A stretch of DNA of 64,000 bases from Clostridiaceae bacterium (GCA_016287385.1 JAEEWM010000002.1:124001-188000); one strand, 5' to 3'. Shown: positions 51,401 through 60,609, numbered from the stretch's first letter. Numbers and translations are program-made. Notes: generated from the letters alone by a model not told the origin.

Positions 51401-51621
51401 CCAAGGGCGGCGGCAGCGGCCAGCCTCATATCCCCGGCGATATCAACGGTGACGGGGCGGTCAATAATAAAGACTTAACAAGACTGTTCCAATATCTTTC
51501 CGATTGGGACGTTGAAGTAAACGCCGCCGCGCTTGACGTAAACGGCGACGGAAGCGTCAACAATAAGGATTTAACAAGGTTGTTCCAGTACCTTTCCGAT
51601 TGGGACGTTGAGATTTTCTGA
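48487..51621 (+). CDS. Secreted protein with N-terminal beta-helix-like region, the same repeated modules and C-terminal type I dockerin
   Basis: Signal peptide; GGSLTVDGGTYQAG / GGSASVYGGTFIGHG; DDTFAPSDSYAVEIRVS-type repeats; dockerin nearly identical to the preceding gene. Confidence 0.93.
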   Translation: MQSKVSKRFFSAALALLILVGMIPVSSLMSASADIITVSAFDADDVLYGLTYDGDITISLVKDIDIQVDESYEWGYDSATDRWLWATVGTGYKRLKLNGHTLAVDDALVDTARYTTETQYNVETGKNEEVDVFIANAFRQNAALICIPVASGLYVDGTEGGKVMMTAKIPDNEQMMDNRIVMQRDVFLVRGGSLTVDGGTYQAGRRKNLYVNKAIKCDSNWFWELNSFYETTHYWGYGEYSINGTAVYAYGGSASVYGGTFIGHGFEINHPDRRNGVLEIVSSARLNFFDGNVQGYSGANCFKVGESAIMNFYSGWTKTYAPDRYLWPRGEKRVNADDSYCSAVDIGSGNATCPRSKTGRSEESANGGILYAPEESASVDGLRWENGSASQSTYAIGASKKAVFNCGDLYYNGYAVGNDRHGIDYAFSLSEQQSDGKWKAVTGWISNGTERTADLLKFSSYMSPGGTYRLSAKATERWSSTHNFTRVFTASGSLSFTTNPLTVNEVSLRINDPTAKEWLAQCDGVTCLTDGYGVESIQWSRGSLTYPADETVVAESGVEYTAKVTLSLNKGVAIASKPSAKVNNSPAAISVSGNKIIIIYTFPETANIISSVEFNITPPSEGKTPSFTTDIPAGKHFTKTELRYYESEDGEEYTQMSALTPFVLGRYYKAEIDIAANDGYEFTVNAWGVSVEPDIYATVNGIRCTTEKIYGSVPQEEATVICEFGPLYKDDSIKTVGVVGVDAPYPGKTPDYFVYAAGEGYAVDLDENGDTTLNGVFWFYRKSGNTVLMAPDEPFKAGAEYTVNVILMSTGNSRFATDAGGNPQVSAAVGENAATVGTFGDKPAKDRICVSYTFPWEVVDVSVIEVNDMTLPLAGAHPDYKLSVGNSELYEIRNVQWYQGSYESGTPIFEDDTFAPSDSYAVEIRVSRKMAGQLVISKFASPVTVCFNGVQVDSNSIMANQTDVYIFMNFNTKGGGSGQPHIPGDINGDGAVNNKDLTRLFQYLSDWDVEVNAAALDVNGDGSVNNKDLTRLFQYLSDWDVEIF

Positions 51622-51659
51622 TTTAATTACATAGGGGCGATTCATAAGTAGCCCGCAAG

Positions 51660-51890
51660 GAAGATGTCAGACACAATGTGCGGCGGTGAATTCACCGCCG
51701 CATAATCATTCTGAGGACAGCCGGGGACGTCTGTCCCTACGATATTTAATTGGTATTTTGTAGGGTCAGGCGTCCCCGACATCCCGAAACATAAAAACCG
51801 GGTTTATGCGGGCATCGACTCCTACGGCGTACCGATTAGATATCTGTTTGTAGGGACGGATATTATCCGCCCGTTTCTATATTGCGGCGA
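51660..51890. repeat. Mosaic intergenic repeats downstream of a dockerin gene, same family as 5337-5960
   Basis: atgtcag - TGCGGCGGTGAATTCACCGCCGCA - cagccggggacgtctgtccctacga - ...cgtccccgacatcccgaaac...aaaaccggg...gcgggcatcgac - tagggacggat. Confidence 0.85.
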
Positions 51891-51935
51891 AGGTACGCAT
51901 ACCGTTTGAAAGCCGATATCAGCCCTCTATAATCT

Positions 51936-51975
51936 ATTTTGATATCTTGATATCATGATATCAAGATATCAAAAT
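51936..51975. repeat. 40-bp perfect palindrome with four GATATC sites at 8-bp spacing
   Basis: ATTTTGATATCTTGATATCATGATATCAAGATATCAAAAT is its own reverse complement. Confidence 0.97.
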
Positions 51976-51984
51976 TCGGGAGGC

Positions 51985-52020
51985 GAAAAAACGTCCGGCG
52001 GATAAAGACCGCCGGACGTT
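51985..52020 (-). terminator. Terminator of the LRR membrane protein / rnf operon
   Basis: AACGTCCGGCGG .. CCGCCGGACGTT; minus-strand T6. Confidence 0.85.
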
Positions 52021-52047
52021 GTGCTTTATAAATGTGTCTTTACAAAT

Positions 52048-53430
52048 CTATCTGTCGTACTTACTGAACGATTCGGCAAGTTCGGTACAGTTCTTATCGT
52101 GGAACATACCTATCATTGCGAAATACCGCTCGTGCGTGCGCCAGCCCTGATCGACCGAGCCCTTGCCTTCGGTCACGATTCTGGCGTCGGGATGAAGCTC
52201 GCGCAATCTGTTCAACTGCTCTGCCGGAATCGGCGTATGCTCTATCCATATACGCTCAAGCATAGGCAGTTCGTAAAGCGGGGAAATATCTCTCACGTTG
52301 TGCAGGTAGCTGACGTTCGCGTCGACAAGCTCTTTGCAGGAGGCGAGCGGCGAGAGGTCGTTAAGCAGGTGACTGTTTACAAATAATTCTATGTAGTGCA
52401 GATGCTTCATTTTTGCCACGGGTGTAAGGTCGGAAACCTGGTTATCCGCGAGAATAAGTATCCTCAGCTCCGGCAGATAATCGCCCAGTACCGAAATATC
52501 GGTGACCGCCTGATGACCGATATCGAGCGCCTGCAAATCGGTGCAGTATTTTAGCACCTCGATATCCTTTGAGGTGAGCCGCGTATGGCTGTAATCGTAT
52601 ATCAGCACCGAAAACGCGACGGCGTCGGTTTTAAGCGACCAGCGCCCCATATGTACGCGCCATACCACTTTTACGCCGGGCAAATCGGAGCGCAGGGCGT
52701 CCATCTCCTCGTTTGTGGCGCCGCAGTCCGACATATCGAGCCGCGTAAGCTTTGTAAAAAGCGGAGCGTACTGACGCATTAAATCGGGAGTCGCCCGTTT
52801 ATTGCCCGAAAGATCGAGCTCGGTTATATCCGAGCTGTACTTTTGTCCCAAAAGCTCGATTTCCCAACCGAAGTCTACGCCCGGAAACTCTTTTACAAGC
52901 TCGGTTTGCAGTTCAAAGGGTATATCCTTGCCGTGCAGATTAACCGCGGTTATGAACGGCAGTTCTTTGAGCGCCGCCGAAAGCCCGGTATAATCGGTGA
53001 TATCCTTGCCGGTCAAATCGATTTCGTTCACGTCTCTCGGCAGTAATTCGCCGAATACCGGAACGTAGCATTTATAACGTACGTCCACACCCGGCAGACC
53101 CTTTATGAGTTTCTGTTCCTCTTCCGCCAATACCGGGTATTCGCCGAGCTCCAGCTTTTGGAGCTTGCCAAACGGCGCAAGCTTTTCTATAAGCTCATCG
53201 ACCGAGGAAATATCGGCGCCGACGAGGTCGATTTCCTTTGCGTCCGCGTTTATTCTCTGACCGTAAATTTCTATCGGTCTTGTTGAGTAAAAGTAGAATA
53301 CCACGATCGAGCCGGTGATAAGCGCGGCGGCAAGAAGTCTTGCTATAAGCCAAAAAATCCTCCGGCGTTTATTCTTCACGCGCACTGTTTCCGGGGCTGT
53401 CGAAGGCTTCAGATGTTTAGCTTCTGACAT
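52048..53430 (-). CDS. Single-TM leucine-rich-repeat protein, translationally coupled to rnfB
   Basis: N-terminal [31 protein letters not shown]-like [54 protein letters not shown] overlaps rnfB stop by 14 nt. Confidence 0.88.
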   Translation of the reverse strand: MSEAKHLKPSTAPETVRVKNKRRRIFWLIARLLAAALITGSIVVFYFYSTRPIEIYGQRINADAKEIDLVGADISSVDELIEKLAPFGKLQKLELGEYPVLAEEEQKLIKGLPGVDVRYKCYVPVFGELLPRDVNEIDLTGKDITDYTGLSAALKELPFITAVNLHGKDIPFELQTELVKEFPGVDFGWEIELLGQKYSSDITELDLSGNKRATPDLMRQYAPLFTKLTRLDMSDCGATNEEMDALRSDLPGVKVVWRVHMGRWSLKTDAVAFSVLIYDYSHTRLTSKDIEVLKYCTDLQALDIGHQAVTDISVLGDYLPELRILILADNQVSDLTPVAKMKHLHYIELFVNSHLLNDLSPLASCKELVDANVSYLHNVRDISPLYELPMLERIWIEHTPIPAEQLNRLRELHPDARIVTEGKGSVDQGWRTHERYFAMIGMFHDKNCTELAESFSKYDR

Positions 53431-54205
53431 CGATTATCGCCTTTCTCGGACAGGAGTCCCTGCATTTTCCGCAGGCGGTGCAGAGCGAATAATCAATTAC
53501 CGCGAGATTATCGGTTACTTTTATCGCGCCGGCTTCACACTCGCGCTCACATTTGCCGCAGGCGATACATGAGCCCTCGCAAACCTTTACGACCAGCGGA
53601 CCTTTTTTCTTATTTGAACAGTTTACTCTTACTTTTGTGCCCTTCGGGACAAGCTTTATTACGGATTTGGGACAGACCGAGGCACACTTGCCGCAACCGC
53701 CGCAAATATCCTCGCAAATGACCGGGACGCCGTCTTTAAGCGTGATCGCGCCGAAGGAGCAGGCGCGCATACAGTCGCCGAAGCCCAAACAGCCGAACTC
53801 GCAGGCAACAGGCCCGCCGCCGGCGAGAGCCGCCGCCGCGCAGGTGTTAAAACCGGTGTATTCAAAGGTGGTCTTTACTTTATCGGGTCTGCCGCCGCAG
53901 GCAATAAAGGCGACTTTTTCCTGCGCGGTAACGCTGACGCCCAGCACTTCGCCGAGCGCCTTGGCGGTGTTTTCGCCGCCGGGCGCGCATTTGTCCGGTT
54001 CGGCTTCACCCGCGGCAAGGGCCGCGGCGTAGCCGTCGCACCCGCTGAAACCGCAGGCGCCGCAGTTTGCGCCGGGCAGACATTCTCTTATTTTGACTTG
54101 TTTTTCATCCACCGGCACGCTCATGAACTTATCCGCAAAGGTAAGTCCGAGACCTAAAACAACGCCGATAGCCAGAACTATTATAACAGGTATGAGTATT
54201 TCCAC
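53417..54205 (-). CDS. rnfB: Rnf complex subunit B (ferredoxin)
   Basis: [19 protein letters not shown] and several CxxCxxCxxxC motifs. Confidence 0.96.
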   Translation of the reverse strand: MEILIPVIIVLAIGVVLGLGLTFADKFMSVPVDEKQVKIRECLPGANCGACGFSGCDGYAAALAAGEAEPDKCAPGGENTAKALGEVLGVSVTAQEKVAFIACGGRPDKVKTTFEYTGFNTCAAAALAGGGPVACEFGCLGFGDCMRACSFGAITLKDGVPVICEDICGGCGKCASVCPKSVIKLVPKGTKVRVNCSNKKKGPLVVKVCEGSCIACGKCERECEAGAIKVTDNLAVIDYSLCTACGKCRDSCPRKAIIDVRS

Positions 54206-54209
54206 AGTC

Positions 54210-54794
54210 TTAACCCCCTATTCCGGCAAAGCCCAGGAAGGCGAGCGATACGAGTGCCGCCGCAATAAGCGTTATGGGCAGTCCTTTTAAGAATTCGGGA
54301 ACGTCCGCGTCGTCAAGCTTCTGCCTTACTCCCGCGAACAGCACCATCGCGAGCATGAAACCGATACCCGCGGCAAACGCGCTTACGAGTGAAGAAAGGA
54401 AGCCCCGCTCGTTCTGAATATTCAGCATAGTGATACCGAGTACCGCGCAGTTGGTGGTGATAAGCGGCAGGTAAATACCGAGAGCGTTATAAACGGGTTT
54501 AATAAACTTTTTGAGCACCATTTCAATGAGCTGTACCAAAGCGGCGATTACCAGTATGAAAACCACCGTTTCAAGATAGGTGTAGTCGGGGTACAGCAGA
54601 TAATGGTAAATAGGGTGCGTAACGGCGGTGGCAGCCACCATTACGAGCGTTACCGCAACGCTCATTGAAAACGCGGTGTTAAGCTTTTTGGAAACGCCGA
54701 GGAACGGACAGATACCCAAAAACTTTGAAAGCACCATGTTATTGGTGAGCACACCGGCAAGCATGATAAGACATACGGCGGTAAGTTTACTCAT
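54210..54794 (-). CDS. rnfA: Rnf complex subunit A
   Basis: [32 protein letters not shown]. Confidence 0.96.
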   Translation of the reverse strand: MSKLTAVCLIMLAGVLTNNMVLSKFLGICPFLGVSKKLNTAFSMSVAVTLVMVAATAVTHPIYHYLLYPDYTYLETVVFILVIAALVQLIEMVLKKFIKPVYNALGIYLPLITTNCAVLGITMLNIQNERGFLSSLVSAFAAGIGFMLAMVLFAGVRQKLDDADVPEFLKGLPITLIAAALVSLAFLGFAGIGG

Positions 54795-55491
54795 CGTCCG
54801 TCACCTCCCCGCTTGCTGTTTGCACACTCGCGCAGATACCTTTTGAGGGACAGTTTTCACAGCCGAGGCGTTCGACCGGCTTTTTGCCCTGTTTTTTTGC
54901 TATGGCGTTTGAAACCGCCACAAGTATACCGAATACGAAAAAGCCGCCCGGCGGAAGCAGAAATACTATCATCGGGCTAATGAACTTCGACGTCACCGGC
55001 AAGGCGAAAACGGTGCCGGCGCCGAGCAGTTCGCGTATGGCGCCCATTACCGTTATTACCGCGGTGAAGCCCAGCCCCATACCGAGTCCGTCAAGCAGAC
55101 TCGGAAGTATCGGGTTTTTAGAGGCGAACGCCTCCGCGCGCCCGAGTATTATGCAGTTTACGACGATGAGCGGCAGATAAATGCCGAGCGCAGCGTCAAG
55201 CGAGGGCGTAAACGCCTTGACAAGCATTTGTACCACGCTTACGAAGCCGGCGATAATTGTTATAAACGCCGGTATTCTTACCTTATCGGGTATTACGTTG
55301 CGAAGCGCCGCTATGGCGACGTTCGAGCAGATAAGCACCAGCGTTGCCGCAAGTCCCATACCTATGCCGTTTATGGCAGCGGTGGTTATGGCAAGCGTCG
55401 GACATGTGCCGAGTACCAGACGCAGGGTCGGGTTTTCTTTGAGTAATCCGTTTGTGAAAATACTTAAATTCTTACTTTTCAACGTTTTCAC
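54787..55491 (-). CDS. rnfE: Rnf complex subunit E
   Basis: LKENPTLRLVLGTCPTLAITTAAINGIGMGLA. Confidence 0.96.
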   Translation of the reverse strand: MKTLKSKNLSIFTNGLLKENPTLRLVLGTCPTLAITTAAINGIGMGLAATLVLICSNVAIAALRNVIPDKVRIPAFITIIAGFVSVVQMLVKAFTPSLDAALGIYLPLIVVNCIILGRAEAFASKNPILPSLLDGLGMGLGFTAVITVMGAIRELLGAGTVFALPVTSKFISPMIVFLLPPGGFFVFGILVAVSNAIAKKQGKKPVERLGCENCPSKGICASVQTASGEVTDDE

Positions 55492-56053
55492 CCTCCTGCG
55501 TTTTGATTATTGCGTTACTGTAAGAAAGCGCCTCGTTTACCGCGCTTGTTACGCCGGTAGACGTTATGGTAGCGCCCGTTACGGCTTTGATTTCGTTTGA
55601 ATCGGGATTTGATTTTACAACGGTGAGTTTTCCCGATTTACCCGAGTACTGACCGTAGAAATCTTCCTTTGCGGCGTTTTGACCGAGTCCCGGGGTCTCG
55701 CCCGATACGTCGAGTATCTCGACCGCCTTGACCGTTTTATCCGGCAGTACGGCGGTCATCACTTCCACCTTGCCGCCGTAACCGTTCGCGCCGGTTATGA
55801 AAATATATCCCGTTATATTACCGGAGTCGCTTGCGACGTAATAGGTGATTTCCTTACCGTTTGCGTCAAAGGTTTTTTCCTCGTAGCTTTCGGCTTTAAG
55901 CACCCGCGCCATAGCTTTTTCACGGTTCTCGTTGTTGATTTTTTCGATTTTGTTTTTGGTTATCATGTTTGTGGAGCTGAGCGCAAGAGACACCACAAGA
56001 CAAATAGCCGCCAGAATTATTACGGGGTAGAGAAATCTGAAAACTTTACTCAT
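55472..56053 (-). CDS. rnfG: Rnf complex subunit G (FMN-binding)
   Basis: SGETPGLGQNA; AVTGATITSTGVTSAVNEAL. Confidence 0.95.
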   Translation of the reverse strand: MSKVFRFLYPVIILAAICLVVSLALSSTNMITKNKIEKINNENREKAMARVLKAESYEEKTFDANGKEITYYVASDSGNITGYIFITGANGYGGKVEVMTAVLPDKTVKAVEILDVSGETPGLGQNAAKEDFYGQYSGKSGKLTVVKSNPDSNEIKAVTGATITSTGVTSAVNEALSYSNAIIKTQEGENVEK

Positions 56054-56978
56054 CTTTCTTTACCTCCTTTACAAAACCGAAGGGATGTCCGAGAGGTATT
56101 CTGTTGATAAGCGGGGTTATTATGTTCATTATGAGTATCGCGTAGGATACGCCTTCGGGGAGGGATGCAAATCTGCGTATAACAAACGTAATAAGACCGC
56201 ACCCTACGCCGAATATGAGTTTGCCGAGGTTGGAGGTCGGACTTGTCACGTAATCGGTCGCCATGAATATCGCGCCGAGCATAAGTCCGCCGGAAAGTAT
56301 GTATCTTAACGGGTCTTCACCGAACGCCCAGCCGAAAAGCGCCACAGTTCCGATAAACGAAGCCGGAATAATGGGGTTAATTATCCTGAACGCTATCAGC
56401 ACAAGTCCGCCGATGATAAGCAGGCAGGCGCTCGTTTCGCCTATACATCCCGCGTGCGTGCCCAAGAAGAGTTTTAACACGGAAGTGCCCTCGGGGTTTG
56501 CAAGCGGAGTCGCACCGGTCACAGTGTCGACCGAGCTTCTGAGCGGCTCGCTGTAATTAACCATAGAGCTCGGGAAAGACACAAGCAGTATCACCCTCGC
56601 GGCAAGAGCCGGGTTTACAAAGTTATATCCGAGTCCGCCGAACATCTGCTTGACTACGATTATGGCGGCAACGCTTCCTATCGCGGCTATCCACAGAGGT
56701 ACGTTTGGACTTAAATTCATGCCGAGCAGAAGTCCCGTTACCACCGCCGAAAAATCGCCTACGGTCTGCGGCTTTTTAAGTATCAGATTCCAAAGATATT
56801 CCGCCGCCACCGCCGTTATAACGGTGGTAAGCAGTACAAGCGCCGCACGGACGCCGAATAATATGCAGCCGAACACCGCCGCGGGTGCGAGGGCAAACGC
56901 GACGTTGAACATAATCCCGGCGGTCGAATCTTCGTGCCGGATATGAGGTGAGGACGCGGCTTTAAGTAAATTGCTCAT
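56046..56978 (-). CDS. rnfD: Rnf complex subunit D
   Basis: SPHIRHEDSTAGIMFNVAFAL; DTVTGATPLA flavinylation motif; start MSNLLKAASSPH preferred. Confidence 0.95.
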   Translation of the reverse strand: MSNLLKAASSPHIRHEDSTAGIMFNVAFALAPAAVFGCILFGVRAALVLLTTVITAVAAEYLWNLILKKPQTVGDFSAVVTGLLLGMNLSPNVPLWIAAIGSVAAIIVVKQMFGGLGYNFVNPALAARVILLVSFPSSMVNYSEPLRSSVDTVTGATPLANPEGTSVLKLFLGTHAGCIGETSACLLIIGGLVLIAFRIINPIIPASFIGTVALFGWAFGEDPLRYILSGGLMLGAIFMATDYVTSPTSNLGKLIFGVGCGLITFVIRRFASLPEGVSYAILIMNIITPLINRIPLGHPFGFVKEVKKDE

Positions 56979-58312
56979 TTTTTCTGCCTCCTTAACTCGC
57001 CCTTGGCGATTCGCATGACCTCGGTAAGCGGCCGCCGCGCAGGGCAGATAAACGAACAACTGCCGCATTCTATGCAGTAATTGACGTTGAGCCCCTCATA
57101 CGCCGCGGTATCGCCCTTTCGGTAAGCGGTCTCGACCTTTGCGGGCGTAAGGTGCATGGGACAGGTCCTCTGACACCGTCCGCACCGGATACAGGCGGTG
57201 CGCCTGTATTCGCGGTCGTCCTTTGACATAACGAGCAGTGCGTTGGTTCGTTTTTCAACTACCGCGTCGATATTCGATACCGGCTGACCCATCATGGGTC
57301 CGCCCATTATTATCCTGCCGACGTTTTCGGTATCAATACCCATGTATTCAAGAACGTCTTTAATCGGCGTGCCGACGGGTACCATCAGATTTTTCGGAGA
57401 TGTGACCGCCGTACCGTCAACCGTTATACGTTTGGCGACAAGCGGCATACCGGTGGTAATGAAGTTGTAAAGCTTCGATAAACTCGTAACGTTCATTACT
57501 ATACAGCCGACGTCGCTCGGCAGTTTTCCAAGCGGCACTTTTCTGCCTGTGGCTGAATAGATTATTACCTTTTCAGCGCCCTGCGGATAGGTTGACGGAA
57601 GCTTCATAAGCTTGACGGTATCCTCTTCGTCGAGCTTGTTTGCCGCAACCTCCATGAGCGCCTTTATGGCTTTCGGTTTATTGTTCTCTACGCAAATAAC
57701 GATTCTTTTGAAATGGAATTTATCTCTTAAAAGATAGGTCGCCGCGATAATTCCCTCGACGTTCTCCATACACTCTCTGTAATCGGCGGTGATATACGGC
57801 TCGCATTCGGCGGCGTTTATTATCAGCGTGTCGATTTCGGCGTCTTTCGAGGGTGAAAGCTTGACGTGAGCAGGGAAACCGGCGCCGCCGAGTCCCACAA
57901 GACCGCACGCCTTTGCCGCCGCGGCGATATCCTGTGCGGTGTTCACCTCAAAGGGTTTAAGGTCGGGATCGGGCGTCATTTCACCGTCGGATTCGATTTC
58001 TATACATTTAACCGCCGCGGTGCCGTTCAGCACCTTGTCCGCGACACCCGTCACCGTGCCGGATACGCTCGAATGGATCGGAGCGGATACAAATCCGCCC
58101 TCTTTCGCAATAAGCGAGCCGACGAAAACCTTATCGCCTTTTTTAACTACGGCTTCAGCCGGAGCGCCGATATGCTGGGAAACGGGTATGAATACCGTGC
58201 CGGGCGCCGGCATTACTTCGGTTTCGATCTCCGCGGTGTTTTTGAAATGCGGCAGTCTCGCGCCGCCGTGAATTTTCCTGACGGGGCGCAGAGCTTTTTC
58301 CTTTTTTTCCAT
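56975..58312 (-). CDS. rnfC: Rnf complex subunit C
   Basis: GLVGLGGAGFPAHVKL; CIRCGRCQRTCP; CIECGSCSFICPA; start MEKKEKALRP preferred. Confidence 0.96.
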   Translation of the reverse strand: MEKKEKALRPVRKIHGGARLPHFKNTAEIETEVMPAPGTVFIPVSQHIGAPAEAVVKKGDKVFVGSLIAKEGGFVSAPIHSSVSGTVTGVADKVLNGTAAVKCIEIESDGEMTPDPDLKPFEVNTAQDIAAAAKACGLVGLGGAGFPAHVKLSPSKDAEIDTLIINAAECEPYITADYRECMENVEGIIAATYLLRDKFHFKRIVICVENNKPKAIKALMEVAANKLDEEDTVKLMKLPSTYPQGAEKVIIYSATGRKVPLGKLPSDVGCIVMNVTSLSKLYNFITTGMPLVAKRITVDGTAVTSPKNLMVPVGTPIKDVLEYMGIDTENVGRIIMGGPMMGQPVSNIDAVVEKRTNALLVMSKDDREYRRTACIRCGRCQRTCPMHLTPAKVETAYRKGDTAAYEGLNVNYCIECGSCSFICPARRPLTEVMRIAKGELRRQKK

Positions 58313-58495
58313 TTTCAGCCTCCCAAACAGAAAATCATTAAAATATATTATACAACCAATTATTTTGCAATACAAGCAATTTGTCGAAAAAACATTGGCG
58401 AATTTTTAACAATCGTGTCGTCCCTCTTTTTGGTTGCAAAATGGGTGATAATATGTTATTATAATAAAATAATATGCGGGACGGGAGGGTGTAAT

Positions 58496-60034
58496 ATGAA
58501 ACAGCGTCTTAAAAACAAGCGCGGCATACCCATGCCTACAAGAATAGTCGTGTCCGGCATCGTGCTGATTTTGCAGCTTGTTATAATGTACGTTATGCTC
58601 AGAACACTGTCCGACCGTTCGGTTTTCATATACACCGCTTTCGAGTTTCTCGCAATAATCACGGTCATTTATATCGTAAACCGAAGGGGTAACCCGAGTT
58701 ATAAAATGACGTGGATAATGTTTATTCTCGCAATACCTATTTTCGGTATTACGGTTTTCATGCTTTACGGCGGCGGAAGAGTAATGCCGCACCTGAAGCG
58801 GAAAATGCGCCAGTGCGAATCCAACAATATGCCGTTTCTTAAATTTGAAGCGGATACGTTGGATGAACTAAGACAGGATGATTATCCCCATTTCCGTCAG
58901 GCGGAGTATCTCTCACGGGAGTCGGGATATCCGCTTTACAAGAATACTTCGGTAGAGTATCTCTCGCCGGGCGAAGTGTTTCTGCCCCGTTTTCTCGAGG
59001 AACTCGAAAAAGCGCAGAAGTATATTTTTCTTGAATTCTTTATCGTTGCCGAGGGCGTTATGTTCAATTCGATTTACGAGATACTTTGCCGCAAGGCGGC
59101 AAAGGGCGTCGACGTAAGACTGCTTTTTGACGATTTCGGCTCGATTAAAAGACAGCGAAAGGACTTTATAGAGCGCCTTCGCAGAAACGGTATTAAGGTC
59201 GCGGTATTCAATCAGATAAAACCGTCGTTCAGTATTTTTATGAACAACCGCAACCACCGCAAAATAGCGGTTATTGACGGGGATACGGCGGTCACCGGAG
59301 GTATAAACCTCGCTGATGAGTATATCAACGCCGAACGCCGTTTCGGGTACTGGATGGATTGCGCCGTAATACTGAAAGGCGAAGCCGTGTCGAGCTTTGT
59401 GGTGATGTTCTGCAACATGTGGGAGTTTACCACGAATCATAAGCTTGAAGTGGAGCAATATCTTACCGATTTCTCGGTCGAGGCGACAGGATACGTACTT
59501 CCGTACTGCGACGACCCGCTTTCCGATAAAACCGCGGGCGAGGGCATCTATATGAAAATGCTCGGCTCCGCGCAGGAATACGTCTACATTATTTCGCCGT
59601 ATCTCATCATTGATAACACCATGACCGAGGCAATAAAAATGGCGGCGAAATCGGGCGTTGACATCCGCATTATCACGCCGCACGTCCCCGATAAATGGTA
59701 CGTTCATCCGGTAACGCAGTATAATTATCTCGAGCTGCTCGAAGCCGGCGTGCGCATATTTGAGTTTTCGCCCGGCTTTATTCACTCGAAAATATTTGTT
59801 TCCGATGATAAGGTCGCCACGGTCGGCACCGTTAATATGGATTACCGCTCGTTTCTGCTTCACTTTGAGTGCGGAGTCTGGTTTTCTTCAAACTGGGCGG
59901 TGGAGGATATAAAGAGTCACTTTGATAAAATACAGGCGATGTCGCGTGAAATCAGGTATTCAAGGTGGCGCAAAACACCGTGGTATACAAGACTTAAAAG
60001 GGCGATACTTCATCTTTTCGCTCCCTTTATGTAA
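58496..60034 (+). CDS. cls: Cardiolipin synthase (two PLD motifs)
   Basis: HRKIAVIDGDTAVTGGINLADEY and HSKIFVSDDKVATVGTVNMDYRSF; start MKQRLKNKRGIPM with GGGAGGGTG RBS; the 57866 track start is antisense to rnfC. Confidence 0.96.
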   Translation: MKQRLKNKRGIPMPTRIVVSGIVLILQLVIMYVMLRTLSDRSVFIYTAFEFLAIITVIYIVNRRGNPSYKMTWIMFILAIPIFGITVFMLYGGGRVMPHLKRKMRQCESNNMPFLKFEADTLDELRQDDYPHFRQAEYLSRESGYPLYKNTSVEYLSPGEVFLPRFLEELEKAQKYIFLEFFIVAEGVMFNSIYEILCRKAAKGVDVRLLFDDFGSIKRQRKDFIERLRRNGIKVAVFNQIKPSFSIFMNNRNHRKIAVIDGDTAVTGGINLADEYINAERRFGYWMDCAVILKGEAVSSFVVMFCNMWEFTTNHKLEVEQYLTDFSVEATGYVLPYCDDPLSDKTAGEGIYMKMLGSAQEYVYIISPYLIIDNTMTEAIKMAAKSGVDIRIITPHVPDKWYVHPVTQYNYLELLEAGVRIFEFSPGFIHSKIFVSDDKVATVGTVNMDYRSFLLHFECGVWFSSNWAVEDIKSHFDKIQAMSREIRYSRWRKTPWYTRLKRAILHLFAPFM

Positions 60035-60056
60035 AATTTCAGTGGAGGTACTTAAA

Positions 60057-60206
60057 ATGAAAGGCTTTTTCAAATTCTTAGGCGCCGTCGCGGCGTTTTT
60101 TGCGGCGGTTTTCGGCGCGATTTTTGTTTTCGACAGGATATCAAACAAAAACGCGATAAACGATGAATATCTTGACTGCACCGCCGGTACGCCGGAGGAT
60201 AAATAA
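60057..60206 (+). CDS. Small single-TM hypothetical protein (49 aa)
   Basis: GGAGG RBS then MKGFFKFLGAVAAFFAAVFGAIFVFDRIS. Confidence 0.6.
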   Translation: MKGFFKFLGAVAAFFAAVFGAIFVFDRISNKNAINDEYLDCTAGTPEDK

Positions 60207-60209
60207 TTC

Positions 60210-60238
60210 TTGACTAATCGGTTAAGTCTTGATATAAT
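60210..60238 (+). promoter_or_regulatory. Promoter of rpsF-ssb-rpsR
   Basis: TTGACT - 17 nt - TATAAT. Confidence 0.8.
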
Positions 60239-60258
60239 AAACTTTGCTAAAAATTTAG

Positions 60259-60303
60259 CTCCTTGCCGCATCGTGAGGGATGCGGCCAACAGACCAGAAG
60301 GAG
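60259..60303 (+). promoter_or_regulatory. Structured rpsF leader, candidate S6:S18 autoregulatory element
   Basis: CTCCTT/AAGGAG outer stem includes the Shine-Dalgarno; inner CCGCATC/GATGCGG hairpin; located directly before rpsF. Confidence 0.65.
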
Positions 60304-60314
60304 GTGCAACGAAA

Positions 60315-60596
60315 ATGACCGGTAAGTATGAGGCGGCGCTTGTGTTTTCCGTAGCCGGCGGCGATGATGCCGTGGCGGCGCTCAACACCAAGTTTAACGA
60401 CCTTATCGCCAAGCACGGCACGGTCCTTGGAGTTGATGACTGGGGTAAGCGTAAGCTCGCCTATCTTATCAACGACGAGGCCGAGGGTTATTACGTTTTC
60501 ATAACTTTTGAAAGCGGACCCGAGTTCCCGGCGGAACTTGAAAGAATAGCCAAGATAACCGACGGCGTGCTTCGCGTCATGGTAATCAAGAAGTAA
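60315..60596 (+). CDS. rpsF: 30S ribosomal protein S6
   Basis: MTGKYEAALVFSV; WGKRKLAYLINDEAEGYYVFITFE. Confidence 0.96.
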   Translation: MTGKYEAALVFSVAGGDDAVAALNTKFNDLIAKHGTVLGVDDWGKRKLAYLINDEAEGYYVFITFESGPEFPAELERIAKITDGVLRVMVIKK

Positions 60597-60609
60597 TGGA
60601 GGAACTTTA

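Noticed and set aside
57866-58495. N-terminal 210 codons of the 722-aa track ORF
   Set aside because: Antisense to rnfC; the real cls start with RBS is at 58496.
58913-59863. Antisense ORF over cls (316 aa)
   Set aside because: Shadow of the cardiolipin synthase gene with clear PLD motifs on the other strand.
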